Part shown: in pieces, positions 25,644-33,559 of the stretch
Position numbering within the stretch: position 1 is the first letter of the stretch
Layout: every line of letters starts with the position of its first letter
Origin: DASRHT01 sp035293765
GTDB taxonomy: Bacteria; Chloroflexota; Ktedonobacteria; Ktedonobacterales; Ktedonobacteraceae
Reading direction: 5' to 3'
Assembly (NCBI GenBank): GCA_035293765.1
Contig: DATGMF010000056.1
Location: 186,001 to 250,000 of the forward strand
DNA: 64,000 nucleotides
The notes under the pieces: generated by a model
What the model was told of the DNA's origin: nothing
The model's database searches: none
Seen by the model: only the letters and a program-made list of their open reading frames with translations
Made by a program: the position numbers and the translations under genes

Positions 25644-27380
25644 TTAGTATTTTCTTTCTTTGGGCTTGAAGATGGGATCGTCGATCAGGATCACATCTTT
25701 ATAGTCCAGGCGAACGTCGTGCGTTTTCGTGCCTTTGTAAGCAAGCGTGTGCTTGAGCCAGTTAACATCGTCGCGCTGCTGGTAGTCCAGGCGGAAGTGA
25801 GCGCCGCGACTCTCAGTGCGCCCGATTGCTCCATGAATCGTTGCCTCTGCGCAATCAAGCAGGAAGCCAAGCTCAATGGCCTCGACCATCTCAGTATTGA
25901 AACGCTTGCCTTTATCTTGCAGTTCCACTTTCTTATAGGCATCCTGCAAGCCCGCCAATGTATCAAGAGAGTGACGCAGGCCGCGATCAGTGCGTTCGAC
26001 GAAGACGTTTTCCATCATTTCGTTTTGCAGCTCGCTGCGAATGCGGGCTGCCGATTCGCCACCTTTGGAGTCGCGGAGGCGCTCAAGCATCTCACGCGAG
26101 TATGCCTCGGGCTCTGACGGCAGCGGCACATGGTCGTTCTCCTGGATGAATTTTGCCATGTGTTTGCCTGCTCGTCGCCCAAAGACGATCAGGTCTACCA
26201 GCGAATTGGTGCCCAGACGGTTGGCCCCGTGGACGGAGACGCAGGCAACCTCGCCCGCCGCGTAGAAGCCCGGCAGCGGGGTCCACTGCGGATCAATGAC
26301 GACGCGCCCATCCAGGTCCGTGGGGATGCCGCCCATAGCGTAGTGGGCCGTCGGTTGAATCGGGACCGGCTCGGTGATTGGCTCAACGCCCAGATAGTTA
26401 CGCGCAAAGTCGGTGATATCCGGCAGCTTCTCGGCGATGGCCTTCGCGCCCAGGTGCGTGACGTCGAGGTAGACATAATCTTTGCCGTCTACGCCATTGC
26501 CATCCTTAATCTCCTGGATGATGCAGCGCGAAACGATGTCGCGCGGGGCCAGGTCTTTGAGCGTGGGCATATAGCGTTCCATAAAGTACTCGCCTTTGCC
26601 GTTGAGGATCTTGCCGCCCTCACCGCGCGCCGCCTCGCTCAACAGGACGCCGACTTTGTAGATGCCGGTGGGATGGAACTGGTACATCTCCATATCTTGC
26701 AGGGGAATGCCGCGCCGGTAGGCAATCGACATGCCGTCGCCCATGCAGGCAAAGGCGTTGCTGGTCACACGCCAGGCGCGACCATAGCCGCCGGTCGCGA
26801 AGAGCACAGCCTTGCCGTGGAAGGTGGAGATTTCGCCCGTGCGGATCTCCATCGCGACCACCCCGCAGGCGCGACCTTCGTTCAGCAGTAGATCGAGCAC
26901 GAGGTATTCGTTAAAGAAGCGCACCTCGTTCTTGATCGCATTCTGATACATCGTCTGTAGCAACATGTGCCCGGTGCGATCAGCCGCCTTGCACGAGCGA
27001 CGGACAGCCGCCTCGCCATAGTTGCGGGTATGACCGCCGAAGCGCCTCTGGTCAATGCGCCCATCCGGCGTACGGTCGAAGGGCAGGCCGCGATGCTCTA
27101 GCTCATAGATCGCGTCAATCGCATCACGGGCCAGAATCTCAGCCGCGGGTTGGTCAACCAGGTAATCGCCGCCCTTGACGGTATCATACATGTGCCATTT
27201 CCAATGGTCTTCTTCCAGATTGCCCAGGGCCGCGGCAACGCCGCCCTGAGCCGCGCCGGTATGCGAACGCGTGGGGTAGACTTTGGTCAGCACCGCCACG
27301 CTCGCGTTCGGCAGTTGCATCGCCGCCATCAAGCCAGCTCCACCAGAGCCAACGATAATCACATCAAATTTCTGGTACAT
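25644..27380 (-). CDS. sdhA: Succinate dehydrogenase flavoprotein subunit
   Basis: 578 residues. Dinucleotide fold VGSGGAGLMAA, covalent-FAD region TRSHTGAAQGG with the flavinylated His, substrate motifs HPTGIY and RGEGG, and C-terminal LGTNSLVDLIVFGRRAG. Full length for the family. It oxidises succinate to fumarate in the TCA cycle. Starts 18 bases after sdhD ends with a GAGGA ribosome site. Confidence 0.97.
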   Translation of the reverse strand: MYQKFDVIIVGSGGAGLMAAMQLPNASVAVLTKVYPTRSHTGAAQGGVAAALGNLEEDHWKWHMYDTVKGGDYLVDQPAAEILARDAIDAIYELEHRGLPFDRTPDGRIDQRRFGGHTRNYGEAAVRRSCKAADRTGHMLLQTMYQNAIKNEVRFFNEYLVLDLLLNEGRACGVVAMEIRTGEISTFHGKAVLFATGGYGRAWRVTSNAFACMGDGMSIAYRRGIPLQDMEMYQFHPTGIYKVGVLLSEAARGEGGKILNGKGEYFMERYMPTLKDLAPRDIVSRCIIQEIKDGNGVDGKDYVYLDVTHLGAKAIAEKLPDITDFARNYLGVEPITEPVPIQPTAHYAMGGIPTDLDGRVVIDPQWTPLPGFYAAGEVACVSVHGANRLGTNSLVDLIVFGRRAGKHMAKFIQENDHVPLPSEPEAYSREMLERLRDSKGGESAARIRSELQNEMMENVFVERTDRGLRHSLDTLAGLQDAYKKVELQDKGKRFNTEMVEAIELGFLLDCAEATIHGAIGRTESRGAHFRLDYQQRDDVNWLKHTLAYKGTKTHDVRLDYKDVILIDDPIFKPKERKY

Positions 27381-27398
27381 AGCAGTATATCCTCACCC

Positions 27399-27815
27399 CT
27401 ACCTGACGCACGCCGGACCAAGACTGCCCGCGACAGGCTGGAAAGTAATCAGCGTAATGGTTCCTAACATAAAAAAAACAAGCAGCAAGATGCCCACAAT
27501 CGAGAGCAGCACGGTGCGCGTTCGTTGCGTGCGGGCGTAATCGTCGATAACGACGCGCAACCCATTCATGCCATGCGTCAGGGCCAGCGTCAGCAGCACC
27601 CAGTCGTAGAGCCGCCAGAACGGATTGGCGTAGCGTGCGGCCACAAAGGCGTACGATGTGCAGGCCACGTCGGTCGTCACATGCATGATGATCAGGTGGA
27701 TGATGACCATGAAAATCAGGACAATGCCGGAAATGCGAAAGAAGTACCAGGAAAAGGTCTCAAAACCACCACTGCTTGCCGGACGCGGACCGTATCCGCT
27801 TGATAGACGTAACAT
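27399..27815 (-). CDS. sdhD: Succinate dehydrogenase membrane anchor subunit
   Basis: 138 residues from the ATG at 27815, which has AAGGAG upstream; a longer reading to 27884 has none. Three membrane helices (about 24-46, 65-85, 105-128) with HLIIMHVTTD and HGMNGLRVVIDDYAR, the latter typical of SdhD and near the quinone/haem region. The role in the complex is inferred from operon position and topology. Confidence 0.9.
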   Translation of the reverse strand: MLRLSSGYGPRPASSGGFETFSWYFFRISGIVLIFMVIIHLIIMHVTTDVACTSYAFVAARYANPFWRLYDWVLLTLALTHGMNGLRVVIDDYARTQRTRTVLLSIVGILLLVFFMLGTITLITFQPVAGSLGPACVR

Positions 27816-27894
27816 AACTACTCCTTCTTCGTACTTCGTCAGGGCGCCTCTTCTGCTCGCTTGCGCCCACCATACGAACTGCAAATACTTCCCG

Positions 27895-28284
27895 CTAATT
27901 CAGGCCGGGAATATGGAAGAACCAGGCCACCAGCGAACTCAGGGCGGGCCGCAGCACAATGTAGGCCACCGGAATAAATAGCACGATGGTCAGCACCATC
28001 ACGATGGCGAACATCACCTTCTGGTAACGCACACCCTTGCTCCAGAAGTCCACCAGCATAATGCGTATGCCGTTGAAGCCATGCAGGAAGACCGCGCCGA
28101 ACAGCGCCAGTGACAGCAGGCGGACGATGAAGCTATCAAATAGCAGGATACCGTTGTCATAGACCTGCGGGCCAAATCCCAGCAGGGAGACATCAACGAT
28201 GTGGATGAACAAGAAAAGAAGCAGCCCCAGTCCTGTGACGCGATGCAGCAGCCAGGACCACATACCAGATTGACCTTTATACAT
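27895..28284 (-). CDS. sdhC: Succinate dehydrogenase cytochrome b556 subunit
   Basis: 129 residues with three membrane helices. MWSWLLHRVTGLGL is the SdhC HRxTG motif, followed by FIHIVDVSLL (haem-ligand region) and LHGFNGIRIMLVDF. GAGGAAAAG precedes the ATG. First gene of the sdh operon. Confidence 0.92.
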   Translation of the reverse strand: MYKGQSGMWSWLLHRVTGLGLLLFLFIHIVDVSLLGFGPQVYDNGILLFDSFIVRLLSLALFGAVFLHGFNGIRIMLVDFWSKGVRYQKVMFAIVMVLTIVLFIPVAYIVLRPALSSLVAWFFHIPGLN

Positions 28285-28404
28285 CTTTTCCTCGATTCTG
28301 TAGGTGGGAGGTAGGACGCGAGGCAGGGAGAAAAATAGGAAGCTCGCTTTCCTCGACCGGACACCCCTTTGTGCGTTCTTAATTGGGTAGTGTTGCTATT
28401 TAAT

Positions 28405-28433
28405 ATTATACGTCACTGTGGATGGGGGCGCAA
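28405..28433 (-). promoter_or_regulatory. Putative sdh operon promoter
   Basis: Minus-strand TATAAT (complement of 28405-28410) and TTGCGC (complement of 28428-28433), 17 bases apart, about 120 bases before sdhC. A partial GTAGGGGC-type repeat follows at about 28437-28470. Confidence 0.45.
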
Positions 28434-28491
28434 ACCTGTAGGGGCTGTTCCTTGCGCCTGCCCTTGTAGCGAAAAAATTGAACATTTCCCC

Positions 28492-28520
28492 TTTAAATTT
28501 GCGCGGAAATGGTGTATAAT
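28492..28520 (+). promoter_or_regulatory. Promoter of the structured RNA
   Basis: TTTAAA at 28492-28497 and TATAAT at 28515-28520 with 17 bases between them; a start near 28527 precedes the hairpins. Confidence 0.5.
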
Positions 28521-28526
28521 TAACAG

Positions 28527-28645
28527 GTAAATTCCATCAAACTCTGATGTTGGCAAACATCTTTCGGGGTGGGTTGTGTTTCGCCCCTGTCAAGGTAGAC
28601 CTCGTAGCCCGACAGGGGTGTGAAAGCGCGGCCCACCCTTTTTAA
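28527..28645 (+). ncRNA. Structured leader or small RNA with terminator
   Basis: No reading frame of note. The RNA would fold into a first hairpin GATGTT-GGCA-AACATC. A long arm follows in which GGGTGGG pairs with CCCACCC, TTTC with GAAA, and CCCCTGTC with GACAGGGG. The outer stem is followed directly by TTTTT at 28639-28643, as in an intrinsic terminator. It matches no riboswitch consensus I know. It may be a stand-alone RNA or an attenuator for the sigma factor gene, which starts 210 bases downstream; 28646-28854 shows nothing else clear. Confidence 0.5.
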
Positions 28646-28854
28646 TCATCAACCTGCGTCTTCGCGATACCTTTTTTCGGTCGTTAACCTATTTGGGTGC
28701 CATTTCGTCAATATTCTAATCGATTCAATTCGATTTGCTGTAACCTTGAACGTAGTAATAGTTGCCAGAACCAATCTCGTGGTGTGTTTCTTTATGTAAT
28801 AGTGGAACGGTTTGGGCGGGGGAAAGCCGAAAAGGTTCTGGTGGGGAGAGCGTT

Positions 28855-29472
28855 GTGAGCATATCACAAAGAAGATTCACACAGACGCATCTTGTTGCGG
28901 CTGAACAAGGTCGGGCCGTGTCGGGAGACCCTGAAGGGGGAAAGCAACGTGGGAGCCAGGATGTGCAGGAGTTCCAGACCTTCTATCAAGAGAACCTCGC
29001 CCTGATTTATCGCTATATTTACAGTAAGGTGGGGAACCGGGAAGAAGCCGAAGACCTGACCTCACAGACTTTTATCAAGGCCGTACGGAGTATGGATTGC
29101 GAACGCAATCCACATAGCATGCAGAAATGGTTATTTCAGGTCGCCAGAACAACAGTTGCCGATTACTGGCGCGCCTATTACCGCGTCTCTGTCGGCTCCC
29201 TGGAGGAGCTCCTTGATGCTGGCTGGGAAGGTCCGGTTGAGGAGGAACCGGTACCCACAAGCACGACGCCTGCTGAACGAGTGCAGCGTATTTTAAGTGT
29301 ACTCCCCGAACATTATCGGGAGGTACTCACCTGTCGTTTCTTGCTCAATCTCTCCATCAAGGAGACCTCGCTGCGGATGGGATTGACGGAGGCGAATGTG
29401 AAAGTATTGCAGTTTCGTGCGCTTAAACGCGCCGCCGACCTCGAACCTGTTGTCACGGGGGCCACAGGGTAA
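28855..29472 (+). CDS. ECF-type RNA polymerase sigma factor
   Basis: 205 residues from a GTG at 28855 with GGGGAG upstream; the frame is open further upstream but that part is not sigma-like. Region 2 is FYQENLALIYRYIYSKVGNR then EEAEDLTSQTF; region 4 is LPEHYREVLTCRFLLNLS then IKETSLRMGLTEANVK. Both core-binding and -35-recognition parts are complete. It precedes by 30 bases a Rieske protein with an anti-sigma-like N-terminus, its likely regulator. Confidence 0.9.
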   Translation: MSISQRRFTQTHLVAAEQGRAVSGDPEGGKQRGSQDVQEFQTFYQENLALIYRYIYSKVGNREEAEDLTSQTFIKAVRSMDCERNPHSMQKWLFQVARTTVADYWRAYYRVSVGSLEELLDAGWEGPVEEEPVPTSTTPAERVQRILSVLPEHYREVLTCRFLLNLSIKETSLRMGLTEANVKVLQFRALKRAADLEPVVTGATG

Positions 29473-29502
29473 GGAGCGGCGTTATCACGTCGGAGAAAAA
29501 TC

Positions 29503-30432
29503 ATGGCCGGTGAAGATCAGGAACGGTTTGAAGACTATCTGGAGCTGGAACGCTACATTGATGATCTGCAAGTGGGACTGCCTGCGCATCCCCCAGCGAA
29601 TCTCACCCCCAGCCAGGTGCGACTCTATCGCATGGTCGCTCTTTTTCGCTCGGCCTCATCCGATGCAGCCGAACCACGGCCAGAGTTCGTACAAGCGTTA
29701 CGCGAGCGGCTTCTGGCAGCAGATCAAGCATATGACGAGGAGGATACGTTAGAACTGCCCGTCGTCCGCAAGACAGCCATCACTGAAGAGATACCCCAGG
29801 ATCAGCCGCATGAGCAGCCGATCCCGTTGCGCCCTGCGATGCAAGCTAAGCGGGAAGTGAAAAAAATGCACTTTGTCTCTCGCCGCTCCTTGCTCGCGGG
29901 GAGCGCGGTGGCCGCTGCCTCACTGGCTACGGGCGTGAGTCTGGGCGCGGCCCTCCAACAAACTCAGCCAGACCAGGTGGCAAGTGTCCCAACACAACAT
30001 TTCTATGGCGATGTTCCTCTTGTACCAGATAGTATCCCTACCACCTGGCATTTTGTCACAACGCTCGCAGAACTGGGTACCAGTGCGGTAAAATTCTCTA
30101 TCGATACTCTTGTTGGGTATGTTATACTAAATGACAGCGATGGTAGAGGCGATGACCCGGATGGCGATGATCGCAATAGTGTGATCGCGATGTCGGCGGC
30201 CTGCACGCATATGGGCTGCATTGTCCAGTGGGATGATTCTGATCGGCTCTTCCACTGTCCCTGTCACGGTGGGCTGTTTACCGAGTATGGCAATCCCGCT
30301 GTCGGCGGCCATTTACGCTATCTGACATCTCTACCGCGCTTGAACACAAAGATCGTGAACGGCGAGATCTATGTTCAGGTGCCGATGAGCAATGCTAATA
30401 GCTCTGGTGGTTCTGGCACTAGCGATTATTAA
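29503..30432 (+). CDS. Rieske 2Fe-2S protein with anti-sigma-like N-terminal region
   Basis: 309 residues. Residues 1-120 are acidic, helical and cytosolic (MAGEDQERFEDYLELERYID), resembling the sigma-binding part of anti-sigma factors. SRRSLLAGSAVAAASLATG at about 126-144 is a twin-arginine-type membrane segment. The outer domain is Rieske: CTHMGC (C234, H236) and CPCHGG (C252, H255) supply the cluster ligands and the second Cys of each motif the disulphide. GGAG precedes the ATG. The gene follows the sigma factor by 30 bases. A redox-sensing transmembrane anti-sigma factor is inferred; a plain TAT-exported Rieske protein with a long leader is the alternative. Confidence 0.85.
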   Translation: MAGEDQERFEDYLELERYIDDLQVGLPAHPPANLTPSQVRLYRMVALFRSASSDAAEPRPEFVQALRERLLAADQAYDEEDTLELPVVRKTAITEEIPQDQPHEQPIPLRPAMQAKREVKKMHFVSRRSLLAGSAVAAASLATGVSLGAALQQTQPDQVASVPTQHFYGDVPLVPDSIPTTWHFVTTLAELGTSAVKFSIDTLVGYVILNDSDGRGDDPDGDDRNSVIAMSAACTHMGCIVQWDDSDRLFHCPCHGGLFTEYGNPAVGGHLRYLTSLPRLNTKIVNGEIYVQVPMSNANSSGGSGTSDY

Positions 30433-30447
30433 CTTTACGAGTATCCA

Positions 30448-30879
30448 ATGAAACGAAGCCTGCTGGTGATTGCCTTTGGCATCAGCTTTTTGATAGTGAT
30501 GACCTGGATGGGGACGATCCTGGTTGATGCCATTCCCCGGCCCCCAACGGCTCAGGTCCAGGTAGCACAGGCTGGCCCTTACCGCATTTCCTTGCAAGTT
30601 GAGCCAAATCCTCCTCCAATCACGCAATCCTCTACCCTCTCGATCCAATTGTCGAATAAGAAGACGCAGCAGCTCGTGTCCAATGCACACGTTTCGGCAG
30701 AAATGGTGATGGAGACGATGGATATGCGCACAGATCGCGTTGATGCAACGATGCAGAGCGAAGGGGTGTATGTTATTCCTATCCAGTTTACGATGAGCGG
30801 CCCCTGGCAGGTGCGCGTCCATGTGCAGGTGCCCGGGACGACAGCACAAAGCACTGTTTTTGAGGTCACTGCTCAATAA
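30448..30879 (+). CDS. FixH/YtkA-like membrane-anchored protein
   Basis: 143 residues. One N-terminal membrane helix (MKRSLLVIAFGISFLIVMTW), then an outer beta-sandwich with the YtkA/FixH pattern: VEPNPPPITQSSTLSIQL, HVSAEMVMETMDMR and MSGPWQVRVHV. Members occur with cytochrome oxidase and copper genes. The Met/His-rich middle (MVMETMDM) could bind metal. It starts 16 bases after the Rieske gene, so it is part of the sigma operon. Confidence 0.75.
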   Translation: MKRSLLVIAFGISFLIVMTWMGTILVDAIPRPPTAQVQVAQAGPYRISLQVEPNPPPITQSSTLSIQLSNKKTQQLVSNAHVSAEMVMETMDMRTDRVDATMQSEGVYVIPIQFTMSGPWQVRVHVQVPGTTAQSTVFEVTAQ

Positions 30880-30939
30880 TATGGCAACTTCTCTCGATTC
30901 CTTGAAATATCACTATTGCGTATGAAAGGCAGTATCCAT

Positions 30940-32085
30940 ATGAGCCTATCTCGCCGGAGAAACATCACCCTCGTCTCCTCTTTTCTGCTGCTGTGCCTGG
31001 CGCTCCTGGCCGCCTGTGGCAATACGCCGCCGCAGACGCAGGCGAAGCCCACCCCCTCGCCTACCCCAGGACAGGGGAAGCAGCTCCTGACTGCGATGGC
31101 TCGCTTACTCACTACTGCGCAAACGTTGCACGGCGTCTTCGATCTGACCATCACCGGACGAGCTTTGAACGGCAGCGCCACGACCGAGCTATGGAATATG
31201 GCTCCCAATAAAAATCGCACCCTCGTGCTGCAATCAACGGTCTCGCAACTTGTGAAAGGCGCGATTACTGTCACCGATGGCAAGCAGCTCTGGCAGTACG
31301 ATCCTGTGCAGAACGTTGTCTATAACGGCCCTCTCTCCTCGACGAATGGCGCCCCGGCAGGGGGCAACCAGAGCCAGTTTGTACTGAACCTGGTACAAAC
31401 CATCTTTACACACAGCGACGGCGCCATCAAGTCGTCTACTACCGTCAACAATCACGCCGTTTATGATGTACATATCGTGCCGCAGAAAGACAGCGCGAGC
31501 GCCGGAACTGGAAATATAAGCTTCAATTATGCCGGTGAGGTCTATATCGATAAAAGTACTCAACTACCGGTGAGGCTGAGTCTGGAGATTGCGGGCGTTG
31601 GCACGGTGCTACTGGATCTGCCGACTTTTGAGCTCAATCAGACCCTGCCGGATAGCCTCTTCACCTTTACCCCTCCTCCGGGCGCTAAAGTATTGCCGTT
31701 GCGCCAGGCAACGCCAACGGGCTCGACCGGCTCGCTAACGCTGGTGCAGGCGCAGCAGCAAGCTGGCTATCACCTGCTCAGCATCCCCGGCGATCAGGCC
31801 GATTACGTTTTGCAAGGAGTCAATGCGCTGGGCGCGCCAGGCAACCAGATTTACGTGCTAAACTACATGAAGGGCAACCTGGCCTTTACCATCTCTGAAG
31901 GCAAGCCGCTGGCAAACCTGCCCGATCCCTCCGGTCATCAGGTTAACCTCCGCAATACCATCGGTACCCTTTCGTCTGCCAATGGGACGCCAACCCTGGC
32001 CTGGACCGAAAACGGCGTCGGCATCCACATCACCGGCCAGATGAGCCAGGATCAACTTGTGAGTATCGCCCGCTTGCTAGCGTAA
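30940..32085 (+). CDS. LolA-like/DUF4367 lipoprotein
   Basis: 381 residues from the ATG at 30940 with AAAGG upstream. Signal peptide ends LALLAAC|GNTP, so the mature Cys is lipidated. Residues 45-240 resemble the LolA/LppX half-barrel found in outer-membrane-lipoprotein-sorting-like proteins, and the last 100 residues (LVQAQQQAGYHLLSIP... GVGIHITGQMSQ) resemble DUF4367. It probably binds a hydrophobic ligand outside the membrane. A strong hairpin ends the operon. Confidence 0.8.
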   Translation: MSLSRRRNITLVSSFLLLCLALLAACGNTPPQTQAKPTPSPTPGQGKQLLTAMARLLTTAQTLHGVFDLTITGRALNGSATTELWNMAPNKNRTLVLQSTVSQLVKGAITVTDGKQLWQYDPVQNVVYNGPLSSTNGAPAGGNQSQFVLNLVQTIFTHSDGAIKSSTTVNNHAVYDVHIVPQKDSASAGTGNISFNYAGEVYIDKSTQLPVRLSLEIAGVGTVLLDLPTFELNQTLPDSLFTFTPPPGAKVLPLRQATPTGSTGSLTLVQAQQQAGYHLLSIPGDQADYVLQGVNALGAPGNQIYVLNYMKGNLAFTISEGKPLANLPDPSGHQVNLRNTIGTLSSANGTPTLAWTENGVGIHITGQMSQDQLVSIARLLA

Positions 32086-32121
32086 TCTCCGCAGTGCCAA
32101 CAGGCGCGTGAAGCATCCTGA

Positions 32122-32166
32122 ATAGCAGAAGAGAGGCTCACTGAAGGCGAGCCTCTCTTCTGCTAT
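32122..32166. terminator. Perfect 18-bp hairpin after the lipoprotein gene
   Basis: ATAGCAGAAGAGAGGCTC pairs fully with GAGCCTCTCTTCTGCTAT across a 9-base loop. It separates convergent genes and can act on both strands. Confidence 0.7.
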
Positions 32167-32191
32167 CGGAAGCGCAAGGATGTCAGACTGT

Positions 32192-32599
32192 TTAACCTGA
32201 GATATTTACCAGCCACGACACGCCAAACTTGTCGGTGAGCATACCAAAGGTATCACCCCACGCCGCTTTTTCGAGCGGCATGGTGATGATGCCGCCAGCC
32301 GCCAGCTTCTCGAAGTAGCCTCGCAATTCCGCCGCGTTGTCGCCGCTCAGTGACATGCTAAAATTCGTCCCGGCTTTATATTCCATCCGGTGGGGCGTGT
32401 CGGAAGCCATAAATGTAATGCCGTTGTCGGCTTCCAGCATAGAGTGCATGACTTGGTCGTCTTCGCTCGGATCCTGGGAGGCGTGGAAGTCTTTGAATGT
32501 GCTGATCGCCAGCTTGCCACCAAAGACCGTTTTATAAAATTCCATTGCTGCGCGCGCGTTGTCTTTAAAGCTAAGGTACGGGTGCAATCTGCTTTGCAT
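32192..32599 (-). CDS. VOC family (PhnB-like) protein
   Basis: 135 residues, the normal size. HPYLSFKDNARAAMEFYKTVFGG at the N-terminus and WGDTFGMLTDKFGVSWLVNI at the C-terminus are the PhnB/glyoxalase-like signatures. Substrate unknown; many members are annotated as 3-demethylubiquinone methyltransferase-like without proof. GAGGAGAAACT precedes the ATG. Confidence 0.88.
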   Translation of the reverse strand: MQSRLHPYLSFKDNARAAMEFYKTVFGGKLAISTFKDFHASQDPSEDDQVMHSMLEADNGITFMASDTPHRMEYKAGTNFSMSLSGDNAAELRGYFEKLAAGGIITMPLEKAAWGDTFGMLTDKFGVSWLVNISG

Positions 32600-32735
32600 A
32601 GTTTCTCCTCAGTTCATACGTATCGTCCACAAAACCTCTGTGCGACTGTTCCTGCACGACATTTTTCTGTGTAGGAACAGTCTACTCTTTTTTAGCAGAT
32701 TAAACTTCTCGAATCTTGCTCTAAATTAGCGTTGC

Positions 32736-33383
32736 CTACAATATCGACGAAACGGCAACCCTGTCAGGTGCCGGCTGAGCACGCAATGCCCATAACAACA
32801 GCGCGACAATGACGATCAGGCAGCCGACGATGCTGATCGCTACCTGGAACAGCAACCCGACAACTGCCAGCAACAGTCCCAGCGCGGTAATGATGGGCCA
32901 GATGCTGGGAGCTGTGTGGACGGCGTATGCAGCCAGCAGAGCATCTTCCTCCCTTGCTTCTATGGCAGCCTGTTGCGCGGCCCGGGCGCTGAGCAGTTGC
33001 TCGATGGTGGCAAGCAGCGTGCGGGCATCAAAGGGCTTGGCCTGATAGATGACCTGCGTTTGCTCGAGCGTGGGAAGTCCTGTGCGAGGGGAAAGTTCCT
33101 GCGCTGGCTCAGATTCCCAGGTGAGCACAACGGCGGGGAGTTGGGAAAGACGAGCATGAGATCGAATGGCATCGAGCGATGACCAGTCACAATGGATATC
33201 GCTATCAATGTCGAGTACGAGCAGATCTGGCTGCTGGCTACTTTCGCCGATAGCAGGCAGGGAGGCAAGGGAACTGGCTTCGATGACCTGCATGTTGCGC
33301 GACTGCAATCCCAGGGCGATAAGCCGCCGCAACGAGATATCGGCTTCGATCAGAAGAACGATTGGCTTTTTCTCTGAAGACAT
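32736..33383 (-). CDS. Response regulator receiver protein with C-terminal membrane anchor
   Basis: 215 residues. Receiver fold at 8-132 with acidic pocket in LLIEADISL, phospho-acceptor Asp in DLLVLDIDSD and Lys in IYQAKPFD. Two hydrophobic segments follow (about 160-198). There is no DNA-binding domain. It lies 176 bases from the kinase gene. A membrane-held receiver may serve as phosphate acceptor or sink for that kinase. Confidence 0.82.
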   Translation of the reverse strand: MSSEKKPIVLLIEADISLRRLIALGLQSRNMQVIEASSLASLPAIGESSQQPDLLVLDIDSDIHCDWSSLDAIRSHARLSQLPAVVLTWESEPAQELSPRTGLPTLEQTQVIYQAKPFDARTLLATIEQLLSARAAQQAAIEAREEDALLAAYAVHTAPSIWPIITALGLLLAVVGLLFQVAISIVGCLIVIVALLLWALRAQPAPDRVAVSSIL

Positions 33384-33559
33384 GCTGGCACCCCTATGCT
33401 ACTTATCTTTCAGTATCCTCGAACGGATCGAGCTAACCATTGCTCCCTCCGCCTTCCTTGGGGAACAGTATATGTGTCACAGCCAAAGGCGTCAAGTAGA
33501 AATGCCTTAAACACTAAGGTAAATACCTTACAGCAACCTGAACGTTTTTACTGCCTGAT

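Noticed and set aside
28541..28644. Known riboswitch or SRP RNA before the sigma gene
   Set aside because: No match to TPP, SAM, cobalamin, fluoride or SRP core sequences that I can recall, so left as unidentified structured RNA.
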